In this document: piece by piece, positions 8,629-15,665 of the stretch
How positions within the stretch are numbered: position 1 is the stretch's first letter
Layout: each line of letters opens with the position of its first letter
Source of the DNA: an uncultured Actinomycetes bacterium
GTDB lineage: Bacteria > Actinomycetota > Actinomycetes > Nanopelagicales > Nanopelagicaceae
Length of the DNA stretch: 20,416 nt
Assembly (NCBI GenBank): GCA_903907665.1
Contig: CAIVOW010000064.1
Location: 1-20,416 of the forward strand
Direction: 5' to 3'
Position numbers and translations under genes: made by a program
The notes under the pieces: generated by a model
What the model was told of the DNA's origin: nothing
The model's input: only the letters and a program-made list of their open reading frames with translations
Databases searched by the model: none

Positions 8629-8642
8629 TTGACGACCGTCAC
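8629..8642. promoter_or_regulatory. Candidate operator TTGACGACCGTCAC in divergent iorA / isatin-hydrolase promoter
   Basis: TGACG-AC-CGTCA is an inverted repeat with 5-bp arms, followed by another half-site CGTCAC (8646-8651). Aligned to the palindrome at 2286, 11 of 14 bases are identical (TTGACGAnnGTCAn). On the minus strand the region also holds GTGACG and, about 15-17 nt on, AATAAT/TAATAG, a possible iorA promoter overlapping the motif. Its position between two divergent pathway genes fits a shared regulator. The PaaX-family protein in the window is one candidate. Confidence 0.45.
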
Positions 8643-8660
8643 ATTCGTCACACTCGCTTT

Positions 8661-8717
8661 AGGTGGGGGCTAGAAGAGTCGGCCAATCCGCGTTAATCTC
8701 AGCCGCTAGCCCCACCT
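8661..8717 (+). promoter_or_regulatory. Long inverted repeat / potential leader hairpin upstream of the isatin-hydrolase-like gene
   Basis: AGGTGGGGGCTAG (8661-8673) pairs with CTAGCCCCACCT (8706-8717): 12 base pairs with one bulged G, mostly GC. Inside the 32-nt loop CGGC and GCCG can add four more pairs. It ends 18 nt before the ribosome site AAGGAG (8736-8741). A 10-bp palindrome CTAGATCTAG (8722-8731) follows directly. If transcription starts upstream, near the motif at 8629, this would be a stable 5' leader structure. No U-run follows, so it is not a simple terminator. It may instead be a DNA operator. Confidence 0.5.
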
Positions 8718-8748
8718 CTATCTAGATCTAGCTATAAGGAGACACTGC

Positions 8749-9522
8749 ATGGCCAATCTAACCGCCCTTGCTAATGAGCTTGCATCTGGCGCAGTTCAGG
8801 TCCTCGACCTGACTTCACCATTGCATTCTGAAACACCAATTTTAAATTTACCGCCTGAATTTGGCCAGACCGCAACATTCAAATTAGAAGAAATTTCTCA
8901 TTACGATGAGAAGGGTCCAGCTTGGTATTGGAATAACTTCCACACAGGCGAGCACACAGGTACACACTTTGATGCACCTAATCACTGGATCACCGGAAAG
9001 GATCTTGACGACGTTGCTTCAGTGCCTGCCAGCCGCCTCATCGGACCGGCAGTAGTACTCGATTTCGTAAAAGAAGCGCAAGCAAATCCAGATTTCCTTC
9101 TAGATGTTTCACACATCGAAGCTTGGGAGAAAGAGCATGGCGCAATTCCAAAAGGCGCATGGGTTCTCTTCCGTACTGGTTGGTCAAAGTTTGGCGATGA
9201 TCCAAAGGCATTTGCTAACGCCGATGAAAATGGTCCGCACACACCTGGCCTAACAGTTGAAGCAGCAGACCTCCTTGGTACAAAGCGCGATGTGCTTGGT
9301 CTTGGAGTAGAAACTGTCGGAATTGATGCGGGCGCTGGATTTAGCCTCTCAGTTCCATTTCCTTGTCACAATATGTTGATGGGAAATAACAAGTACGGCT
9401 TAACTCAGCTCCGTAATCTTGACAAGCTACCAGCGCAAGGCGCAATTGTTATTGCTGCTCCACTCAAGATTGTTGGTGGATCTGGAAGTCCATGTCGCGT
9501 ATTGGCACTTATTCAGAAATAA
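8749..9522 (+). CDS. Cyclase-superfamily metal-dependent hydrolase, isatin hydrolase-like
   Basis: 257 residues, the usual length for isatin hydrolase. The cyclase/kynurenine-formamidase motif HxGTHxDxPxH is present as HTGTHFDAPNH (H69, H73, D75, H79), and the Mn-site region continues with HWITGKD. The C-terminal PFPCHN (H207), LTQLRNLDKLPA and APLKI...GSPCRVLAL segments resemble, from memory, isatin hydrolase of Labrenzia aggregata much more than bacterial kynurenine formamidase, which is about 210 residues. Isatin hydrolase opens isatin to isatinate, releasing toxic isatin into catabolism. AAGGAG lies 7 nt before the ATG. The gene is divergent from iorA, whose product acts on aryl 2-oxoacids, and is closed by a strong terminator. 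N-formylkynurenine or another cyclic amide or lactone is the alternative substrate. Confidence 0.83.
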   Translation: MANLTALANELASGAVQVLDLTSPLHSETPILNLPPEFGQTATFKLEEISHYDEKGPAWYWNNFHTGEHTGTHFDAPNHWITGKDLDDVASVPASRLIGPAVVLDFVKEAQANPDFLLDVSHIEAWEKEHGAIPKGAWVLFRTGWSKFGDDPKAFANADENGPHTPGLTVEAADLLGTKRDVLGLGVETVGIDAGAGFSLSVPFPCHNMLMGNNKYGLTQLRNLDKLPAQGAIVIAAPLKIVGGSGSPCRVLALIQK

Positions 9523-9530
9523 AAAGTAGT

Positions 9531-9567
9531 AAAAAAGCGGGCCAGAGTTTATCTGGCCCGCTTTTTT
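9531..9567. terminator. Bidirectional rho-independent terminator
   Basis: AAAAAAGCGGGCCAGA (9531-9546), loop GTTTA, TCTGGCCCGCTTTTTT (9552-9567): a perfect 16-bp inverted repeat with a GC-rich core and A/T flanks. It gives a U-tract on either strand. It lies between the convergent isatin-hydrolase-like gene (ends 9522) and the FAD oxidoreductase (ends 9581) and would stop both transcripts. Confidence 0.95.
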
Positions 9568-9580
9568 ATATCTAATTTCT

Positions 9581-11173
9581 CTATCTTCTTAAAAATTTCT
9601 TCTTGGTGAGACGCTTTGCCACAAGATATCCAGACCCTCCGCCAAGTCCTGGGCCGGGATGCGTTGAAGCTCCGATATGCCACAAATCTTTAATCGGAGT
9701 CTTGTGCCCCGTTGCACTTGCAAGTGGCCGCCAGACTGCGTATTGATCGATACGACAATCTCCAGCATACGGATCTCCGCCAACTAGGTTTTTATTCATA
9801 TCTTCAATTTGCTTTGGCCCTAAAACGACTTTGGCAAGCGTTGCTTCTCTTAAGTTTGTAATCTGCTCAGATAGCTGATCAATTACTCGGTCGGCGTATG
9901 CATTGAGTCTTTCATCGTTCCAGGTGCCATCTCCTGCAGCAATTTCACCAGCAAGGTCGCCGAGAATTTTTTGAGGATTTTCTTGAAGCTGTAACCACAA
10001 AATAAATTTTCCCTCGGGTGCGCGAGAAGGATCAACGCTGGTAGGTTGCCCAACAACGATGGTTGGACGACTCGGCAGATATCCTCGATTAGCTGCATTT
10101 ACAGATTCTGATAGCGAGTTCATTCCGTCGAGAACGTGAACAATCGCAACATCTTTAAGTCCCGCATCTGCTTTCCAGACTGGTGGCTCAGAGAGCGCTA
10201 GATGTATTTGTATAGCTGCTCGGCCATATCTAAATGCATCCGCAGCTTTAGTAGTCTCGATTGGAAGATCTTCGCCCTTCAGTAAGCCTTCATAAAGTCC
10301 TTGTGGTGTAGATGAGGCAATAACTGATTTAGCCGCAATAAATTCTCGGCCATCTGCGAGGCGAACTCCGGTTGCCCGACCGCCTGAAACATTTATCTTC
10401 ACGACATCAGCGTTAGTCAAAATTTCTCCGCCGTGATTCTTAATTATTCCAAGTAGTGCATCAACAAGTTTGATTCCGCCACCGACCGGAACTGGCATTC
10501 CACCGAGCGCAACAGCGGCTCCAATGACTTTAGTAATAAATGCACTACTTGCGTCATCTGGGCCAAGTCCATTGTGAAGCGCCCATGGAGCTAAAAGCGC
10601 TTTACTCACTGGCGAGGTAAAAGTGCGATCAAGCCACGGAGAGGCAGGCTCAAGAAGTTCAGCTCCTGTTGCAACTAGTCCCCGGTTACCAAAACGCTTG
10701 CGCGCAGTGCGAAGTAGCTTAAGCGAATTTGCTCGCCATAAGTCTGCGCCTAACAAACCAAATGCTAAATCAATCTTGCCCAAAAACTCATTGAGCATTG
10801 CAGTCCAAGCTTCGCCATCACCCAGGCGAGCAAATTCTGCTGCTGTTGCCGCTAAGTCGGTTGAAAGTATCGCGCTGCCTCCTTGGCAGACCACGCCTGT
10901 TGGTTTCTGGGTATTTTTATAAACCAATCCTTGCGCTTCAAGATCTGATTTCAGCTCGGCGTAGGCAGGCCCACCGACAAAAAGTGGGTGCCAGCTTGAA
11001 AGTAGCTCATGTGTAAAACCGGGAAGTGTCGCATCTGTAACTGTCTTAATAGCACCGCCTGGCACGTTATTTCTTTCACATATCAGGACTTTCTTCCCTG
11101 ACTTCGCCAAAATAGCTGCGGCCACTAAAGCATTTATTCCACTTCCGACGATTATGACATCACTGCGGTTCAC
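9581..11173 (-). CDS. FAD-dependent oxidoreductase, phytoene-dehydrogenase-like superfamily (copy 1)
   Basis: 530 residues. The N-terminus VIIVGSGINALVAA is a dinucleotide-binding fold; the usual GxGxxG ends in Ala here. ERNNVPGGAIKT is the following FAD-contact region, and the C-terminal HKTPIKDLWHIGAS...PGPGLGGGSGYLVAKRL is the conserved flavin-binding end. These features place it with the broad COG1233-type amine-oxidase/phytoene-desaturase-like group, not with a proven carotenoid enzyme; no crtB or other carotenoid gene is near. Starts at GTG 11173 with GGAGG 7 nt upstream. It is divergent from and homologous to the gene at 11255, with a 6-bp inverted repeat between them. A redox step in aromatic or alicyclic acid catabolism is a guess from location. 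The substrate is unknown. Confidence 0.88.
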   Translation of the reverse strand: MNRSDVIIVGSGINALVAAAILAKSGKKVLICERNNVPGGAIKTVTDATLPGFTHELLSSWHPLFVGGPAYAELKSDLEAQGLVYKNTQKPTGVVCQGGSAILSTDLAATAAEFARLGDGEAWTAMLNEFLGKIDLAFGLLGADLWRANSLKLLRTARKRFGNRGLVATGAELLEPASPWLDRTFTSPVSKALLAPWALHNGLGPDDASSAFITKVIGAAVALGGMPVPVGGGIKLVDALLGIIKNHGGEILTNADVVKINVSGGRATGVRLADGREFIAAKSVIASSTPQGLYEGLLKGEDLPIETTKAADAFRYGRAAIQIHLALSEPPVWKADAGLKDVAIVHVLDGMNSLSESVNAANRGYLPSRPTIVVGQPTSVDPSRAPEGKFILWLQLQENPQKILGDLAGEIAAGDGTWNDERLNAYADRVIDQLSEQITNLREATLAKVVLGPKQIEDMNKNLVGGDPYAGDCRIDQYAVWRPLASATGHKTPIKDLWHIGASTHPGPGLGGGSGYLVAKRLTKKKFLRR

Positions 11174-11203
11174 TACTAACCTCCACTAACTTTCACTAGC
11201 ATC

Positions 11204-11220
11204 CATAAGTAACTCTTATG
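11204..11220. promoter_or_regulatory. Inverted repeat CATAAG-N5-CTTATG between divergent FAD oxidoreductase genes
   Basis: Perfect 6-bp arms with a 5-nt spacer lie in the short divergent promoter region (11174-11254). Each arm contains a TAAG/CTTA core that could also be part of a -10 element. It may be an operator that controls both paralogues together. Confidence 0.35.
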
Positions 11221-11254
11221 TTGTAAACCTATCGCCTCGTGAGAGGATTTGGGA

Positions 11255-12796
11255 ATGACCGACGTTCTGATTATTGGCTCTGGGATCAATGGCCTATCTG
11301 CTGGCGCACTCTTAAGTAAACAGGGAAAAAAGGTACTCGTCCTAGAACAGGCCGACGCATTTGGAGGTGCTGTCCGCACTGAAGAAATAACTTTGCCCGG
11401 TTTCAAGCATGACCTATTTGCGACAAACCTCAGTCTGTTTGCAGGCGGAGGCGTGATGGCCTCACTAAAAGATGACTTGATTTCAGCTGGACTTGAATTT
11501 GTCCCATCGGATAAACCCTATTGCTCGCTATTCCCTGATGGAAAAATGATCGGCATCACCATGGATCGCCAGAAAAATCTTGAAACTTTGGTGCGCGTTG
11601 CTCCAGCAGATGTGGAGTCCTGGAAAGAACTCACAAATAAACTCGGTCAACTAGCTCCGCACTTATTTCCAATTCTGGGCACAGAGCTTCCCTCCTTCGC
11701 AGCGCTGAAATCCCTCTTTAAGACTTGGCGGAAAATTGGAACCGAGGAAACTCTTAATCTCATTCGATTGTTGTTGCAATCAAGTAGGGCGTTTACCGAA
11801 GAGCACTTCGAACATCCCGAAACTAAAGCACTCGCTGCGATTTGGGGTATGCATCTTGACTATGGTCCAGATATTTCAGGTGGCGCGCTCTTCTCCTTCT
11901 TAGAATCTATTGGGGGCCAAGAGTTTGGAATGGTGCTTGGGAAGGGCGGGGCAAACACACTTATCAATTCTCTTGTTAAAGTTATTGAAAAGAATAACGG
12001 TCAACTTCGTAGCGGTGTCAGGGTTACTGAAATTCTCGTTGAATCTAATAAAGCAGTTGGCGTGCTGACCTCAACTGGTGAGCGAATTATGGCTAAGAAC
12101 GTTATTGCAAACGTAAACCCAGCACTCCTCCCGAATCTGCTGCATGAAGCCCCCGAAACGAAAGAGCTGAACAATTTCCGCCCCGGGCTTGGCACCATGA
12201 TGATTCATCTTGCGCTAGACCAACTTCCTGAATGGATAGATCCCACAGCAAAAGAATTCAATTACGTTCATATTGCCCCATACATCGATGATTTAGCGCT
12301 CACTTATGCCCATGCTGCTGGTGGAATGCTTCCTACTACTCCAGCACTAGTCATTGGGCAACCGACCGTGAGTGATCCAACTCGCGCTCCTGCCGGCAAA
12401 CATGTCTTATGGATACAAGTACGCGTTCTGCCATTAGAGATTCGCGGTGATGCTTCTGGTGTCATCAGCGGTAAAAATTGGGATGAGATCTCAGAACAAT
12501 ATGCAGACCGCATCATTGAAAATCTAGAAAAATACGCTCCAGGTTTAAAGCAATTAATCTTGTCTCGCAAAGTTCTCTCGCCTGTCGATTTAGAACGCTA
12601 CAACCCAAATCTGATCAAGGGCGACTCTCTGGGTGGAAGTCACCATCCAGCGCAATTTTTCTTTTTACGTCCAACTCCAGGTTGGATCAGGCATCGCACA
12701 CCAATTAAATCCTTGTTTATTTGTGGATCTGGCACATGGCCCGGTGGTGGAGTTGGTGGGGGCAGTGGATTGATGGTTTCTAAATTAATTAAATAA
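11255..12796 (+). CDS. FAD-dependent oxidoreductase, phytoene-dehydrogenase-like superfamily (copy 2)
   Basis: 513 residues from ATG 11255, which has AGAGGA about 7 nt upstream; a TTG at 11249 is an alternative with poorer spacing. The N-terminus DVLIIGSGINGLSAG is a full GxGxxG FAD fold, followed by LEQADAFGGAVRTEE, and the C-terminus HRTPIKSLFICGSGTWPGGGVGGGSG mirrors the neighbouring copy. Middle landmarks are also shared (PTxVIGQPT/VVGQPT, SDPTRAP/DPSRAP, ILWLQ/VLWIQ), so the two are paralogues that have diverged considerably. They could form a heteromer or act on successive intermediates. No transmembrane segment is evident. The gene ends exactly where the convergent thioesterase gene ends, with no spacer. 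The substrate is unknown. Confidence 0.88.
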   Translation: MTDVLIIGSGINGLSAGALLSKQGKKVLVLEQADAFGGAVRTEEITLPGFKHDLFATNLSLFAGGGVMASLKDDLISAGLEFVPSDKPYCSLFPDGKMIGITMDRQKNLETLVRVAPADVESWKELTNKLGQLAPHLFPILGTELPSFAALKSLFKTWRKIGTEETLNLIRLLLQSSRAFTEEHFEHPETKALAAIWGMHLDYGPDISGGALFSFLESIGGQEFGMVLGKGGANTLINSLVKVIEKNNGQLRSGVRVTEILVESNKAVGVLTSTGERIMAKNVIANVNPALLPNLLHEAPETKELNNFRPGLGTMMIHLALDQLPEWIDPTAKEFNYVHIAPYIDDLALTYAHAAGGMLPTTPALVIGQPTVSDPTRAPAGKHVLWIQVRVLPLEIRGDASGVISGKNWDEISEQYADRIIENLEKYAPGLKQLILSRKVLSPVDLERYNPNLIKGDSLGGSHHPAQFFFLRPTPGWIRHRTPIKSLFICGSGTWPGGGVGGGSGLMVSKLIK

Positions 12797-13189
12797 TTAA
12801 TTACTTAAAAATGCTTTGCGCCATTTCTCTGGCCAAGGCTTTGATCCTTCATTAATTACTGGTGCGTGAACAATGACATACGTACCTTCGGCCGCTAACT
12901 CACCATCAACGTGTGCAGTAAACCCTAGTTCTAGTGAGCTAGTGCCTACTCGCATAACTTGCAAACGGGTTCTTATTTCTTCACCAAAATAAATTCGCCT
13001 TTTATATTCCATCGCTACTTTCACGCGAGGAATTTGACCAAAGAGAGTTGAAGGAAGTTCTAACTTGCGATACAGAGCTGATTCACATTCTTCAACCCAG
13101 CGAAAGACTGATGTGTAGTGCTGATGTCCAGCAGCATCGGTTTCCATCCATTCAAGCAATCGAACCTTCTCTACAAATGCCCCATTCAT
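12797..13189 (-). CDS. Acyl-CoA thioesterase, hotdog fold (4-hydroxybenzoyl-CoA thioesterase-like)
   Basis: 130 residues, normal for a single hotdog domain. The N-terminal ETDAAGHQHYTSVFRWVEECE matches the D-x-x-G-H active-site region of 4-HBT-type thioesterases, with D18 as candidate catalytic acid. VKVAMEYKRRIYFGEEI and the C-terminal AEGTYVIVHA strands fit the fold. It would hydrolyse an acyl- or aryl-CoA to the free acid in the cytosol. Placed divergently from a PaaX-family regulator, it may recycle CoA when aryl-CoA intermediates accumulate. AAAGG lies about 6 nt before the ATG. The neighbour at 12796 is convergent with no gap, so the AT-rich junction must serve both 3' ends. Confidence 0.85.
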   Translation of the reverse strand: MNGAFVEKVRLLEWMETDAAGHQHYTSVFRWVEECESALYRKLELPSTLFGQIPRVKVAMEYKRRIYFGEEIRTRLQVMRVGTSSLELGFTAHVDGELAAEGTYVIVHAPVINEGSKPWPEKWRKAFLSN

Positions 13190-13237
13190 GATGGACCTTT
13201 CGCTGCAGTTAGGAAACTAATAAAATGGCAATGCTCT

Positions 13238-13272
13238 TTGCTTTCTAAGATGCTCACACTAGCATTTGTCGC
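13238..13272 (+). promoter_or_regulatory. Candidate promoter for a leaderless paaX-type transcript
   Basis: TTGCTT (13238-13243), 16 nt, TAGCAT (13260-13265), then 7 nt to the ATG at 13273. No Shine-Dalgarno precedes this ATG. A TANNNT box ending 7 nt before the start codon is the layout of leaderless transcripts, common in actinobacteria. Confidence 0.5.
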
Positions 13273-14124
13273 ATGGATAGCATCTTTACTGGCGAAGCCC
13301 GTGATTTGGTTGATAGGTCAGCCCGTCCACAATCTCTGATTTTCACAATTTACGCAGCATTTAGCCGCAATAATGGGGGTTGGTTTTCTGCAAATTCAAT
13401 AATCCAATTATGTGATGTACTTGAAGTCCAAGAAGATGCAGCAAGAAGCGCGCTGGCTCGATTTAAGCGTCGAGATATTCTGATCTCGAAGAAGCACAAT
13501 GGAGTAGTCGGCTATTCCGTGAGTCCACAAATGTGGAAGACATTTGACCAAGGAGATGCACGCTTCTTTCGTCGGCGTGAATCCCCTGTAAATCTTGGAT
13601 GGATTCTTATCGCGTTTTCTATTCCCGAAGATATGCGCGAGGTTCGCTACAAGCTGCGCTCTCGCTTAGTACGCATCGGCTTCGCTCAGGTCACCGGTGG
13701 CTTATGGATAGCGCCTCGGCAACTAACCGATGATGCAATTGCACTTGTGCGATCACTCAACGCTGAAAAATATATGAACATTTTTTCCGCCGAACATTTG
13801 GCTTTTACGCCCACGCAAGCTGCCGTGGCTAATTGGTGGGATCTTGACGGAATTCAAGAGGTCTACAAATCATTTACAAAAACGGCTCGACCCGTTGCGA
13901 CATATTGGTCTAGCAGGCGAAGTGCGATTGATTCAGAGCGAGCTTTTCGCGACTATACGAAGATATTAACCAACTGGCGCTATGCGCCATATTTTGATCC
14001 AGGCCTACCAAAAGAATTCTTGCCAAAAAATTGGGCTGGTTTTACCGCTGCCGATACTTTCTTTAACATTCATGATCGCCTGGCAGGACCAGCCCTAAAT
14101 TATGTATTAAATCTGGCTAAGTAA
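13273..14124 (+). CDS. PaaX-family transcriptional regulator
   Basis: 283 residues, near the usual PaaX length of about 300. The N-terminal third (PQSLIFTIYAAF through ARSALARFKRRDILI) is the PaaX winged helix. The middle (GWILIAFSIPEDMREVRYKLRSRLVRIGFAQVTGGLWIAP) and the C-terminal segment (ERAFRDYTKILTNWRYAPYFDPGLP) match the two further PaaX domains. The best-known member, E. coli PaaX, represses phenylacetate genes and is released by phenylacetyl-CoA. An aryl-CoA such as 2-aminobenzoyl-CoA or indoleacetyl-CoA is therefore a reasonable effector here, by inference. Divergent from a thioesterase gene; convergent with prpD after 6 nt. Translation probably starts on a leaderless mRNA. Its targets are not shown by sequence; the motifs at 2286 and 8629 are candidates. 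Confidence 0.9.
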   Translation: MDSIFTGEARDLVDRSARPQSLIFTIYAAFSRNNGGWFSANSIIQLCDVLEVQEDAARSALARFKRRDILISKKHNGVVGYSVSPQMWKTFDQGDARFFRRRESPVNLGWILIAFSIPEDMREVRYKLRSRLVRIGFAQVTGGLWIAPRQLTDDAIALVRSLNAEKYMNIFSAEHLAFTPTQAAVANWWDLDGIQEVYKSFTKTARPVATYWSSRRSAIDSERAFRDYTKILTNWRYAPYFDPGLPKEFLPKNWAGFTAADTFFNIHDRLAGPALNYVLNLAK

Positions 14125-14130
14125 TAATTC

Positions 14131-15603
14131 TTAAAGATTAGGTTTGTAATCCTCATTTACATATAGATCCATATAATCAACGACTGCCATTTTTTCTAAT
14201 TCAGCGCGATTAAGAGAAATCTTCAATATTGCATCTTGCTGTTCCTGCTTGAAGATACGATTTAAGTTAGTCTTAAATTTCGCGTGAAGAAGTGGGATTC
14301 CTTCGACGCGGCGGCGCGCATGCCCTACTGGATACTCCACGACAACTTCATCTAATGAGCTTCCATCGTTGAATACGACTGTCAAAGCGTTCGCAATCGA
14401 TCGCTTCTCTGGATCATGAGAGTCAGCAGTAAAGGTTGTATCTTCAACGCAGGTAATTTTCTCACGCAGGACATCAATGCGAGCATCGGCTGCGACATCA
14501 TCTTCATAATCACGGGCTGTTAAGCGACCAAAGATGAGCGGAACTGCAACCATGTATTGAATACAGTGATCACGATCGGCCGGATTATTAAGTGGGCCTT
14601 GTTTATCAATTATTCGGATGCACGCTTCATGAGTGCGAATTGAAACACTCTTGATGTCTTCTGATGTTTTACCTAGCTCAATCATCTTTTTGTGAATTGT
14701 CATTGCCGCTTCAACACCAGTTTGTGAATGAAATTCTGCTGGAAATGAGATTTTAAAAAGTACGTTCTCCATTACATACGAGCCATAGGCGCGCTGAAAC
14801 TTAAAGGAATTTCCGCGGAATGAAGCGTCATAAAAACCCCAGGTTTTTGCAGAAAGTGCTGTTGGGTAACCCATTTCACCAGTCTTAGCAATCAGCGCTA
14901 ATCGCACGGCGCGTGAGGTGGCATCGCCTGCTGCCCAAGATTTACGAGATCCAGCATTTGGATAGTGGCGATAGGTACGAAGTGATTGGCCATCAACCCA
15001 GGCAAGGGAGACTGCAGCAAGCGTTTGCTCACGTGTTAGTCCCATCATCTGCGAAACAACAGCAGTGGATGCGACTTTTACTAGTACAACGTGATCTATG
15101 CCGACTTTATTAAATGAATTTTCAAGTGCAATACATCCCTGTATTTCGTGGGCTTTAATCATTCCTGTTAATACATCTTTTATGGTGAGCGATTTGCCAC
15201 CTTGCGAGACGGAAACACGTGAAAGATAGTCAGCAACTGCAAGAATTCCACCTAAATTATCCGAAGGATGTCCCCACTCAGCGGCTAACCATGTGTCATT
15301 AAAATCTAACCAGCGGATCATCGCGCCAATATTAAATGCGCCCTGAACAGGGTCTAGCTCAAAGTTTGTTCCAGGAACACGAACTCCATTCGCGATAGTC
15401 ACGCCAGGAACAACTGGTCCAAGCATCTTGCGGCATTCGCGATATTCAAGTGCTTCTAATCCGCAACCTAAAGTGTCAAGAAAGCAATTCCATGCTGTTT
15501 CATAAGCTACATCAGATGTAATTTGATAATCCAAGACGTAGTCGACAATAGCTGAGATCTCTGGATCGTATTCTTGATTAACTTTGGTTATGGCTGATGA
15601 CAT
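14131..15603 (-). CDS. prpD: 2-Methylcitrate dehydratase (PrpD)
   Basis: 490 residues of the MmgE/PrpD family, matching E. coli PrpD closely along the whole length, for example LDTLGCGLEALEY, GAMIRWLDFNDTWLAAEWGH, AHEIQGCIALENSFN, SWAAGDATSRAVRLAL and NPADRDHCIQYMVA (compared from memory). It dehydrates 2-methylcitrate in the methylcitrate cycle, which turns propionyl-CoA plus oxaloacetate into pyruvate and succinate. Last gene of prpBCD; 61 nt containing a tandem repeat separate it from prpC. AAGGAAG lies about 10 nt before the ATG at 15603. The resemblance to proteobacterial PrpD is strong enough to distinguish it from other MmgE/PrpD proteins. Confidence 0.96.
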   Translation of the reverse strand: MSSAITKVNQEYDPEISAIVDYVLDYQITSDVAYETAWNCFLDTLGCGLEALEYRECRKMLGPVVPGVTIANGVRVPGTNFELDPVQGAFNIGAMIRWLDFNDTWLAAEWGHPSDNLGGILAVADYLSRVSVSQGGKSLTIKDVLTGMIKAHEIQGCIALENSFNKVGIDHVVLVKVASTAVVSQMMGLTREQTLAAVSLAWVDGQSLRTYRHYPNAGSRKSWAAGDATSRAVRLALIAKTGEMGYPTALSAKTWGFYDASFRGNSFKFQRAYGSYVMENVLFKISFPAEFHSQTGVEAAMTIHKKMIELGKTSEDIKSVSIRTHEACIRIIDKQGPLNNPADRDHCIQYMVAVPLIFGRLTARDYEDDVAADARIDVLREKITCVEDTTFTADSHDPEKRSIANALTVVFNDGSSLDEVVVEYPVGHARRRVEGIPLLHAKFKTNLNRIFKQEQQDAILKISLNRAELEKMAVVDYMDLYVNEDYKPNL

Positions 15604-15625
15604 AGTTGTGTTACTTCCTTACTTG

Positions 15626-15665
15626 CTTGAGCGATATGGACTTGAGCGATATGGACTTGAGCGAT
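15626..15665. repeat. 15-bp tandem repeat (2.7 copies) at the prpC-prpD junction
   Basis: CTTGAGCGATATGGA occurs at 15626-15640 and again at 15641-15655, followed by CTTGAGCGAT at 15656-15665. The copies are perfect. The last one touches the prpC stop codon, so part of the array may derive from its 3' end. It increases the prpC-prpD spacing and leaves the ribosome site of prpD (near 15613-15620) intact. Confidence 0.95.

Noticed and set aside
8749..9522. Kynurenine formamidase (kynB)
   Set aside because: The metal motif is shared, but the length of 257 residues and the HWITGKD and PFPCHN segments fit isatin hydrolase better. No kynurenine pathway gene is present.
11249..11254. TTG start for the second FAD oxidoreductase
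   Set aside because: The ATG two codons later has better spacing to AGAGGA and begins the conserved flavin-binding strand at the usual distance.
9581..12796. Carotenoid biosynthesis (crtI-type phytoene desaturases)
   Set aside because: The fold is shared but no phytoene synthase, cyclase or prenyltransferase gene is near, and the surroundings are catabolic. Only the superfamily is claimed.
14131..15603. Cis-aconitate decarboxylase or other MmgE/PrpD protein
   Set aside because: Full-length agreement with PrpD and linkage to prpB and prpC make 2-methylcitrate dehydratase clear.
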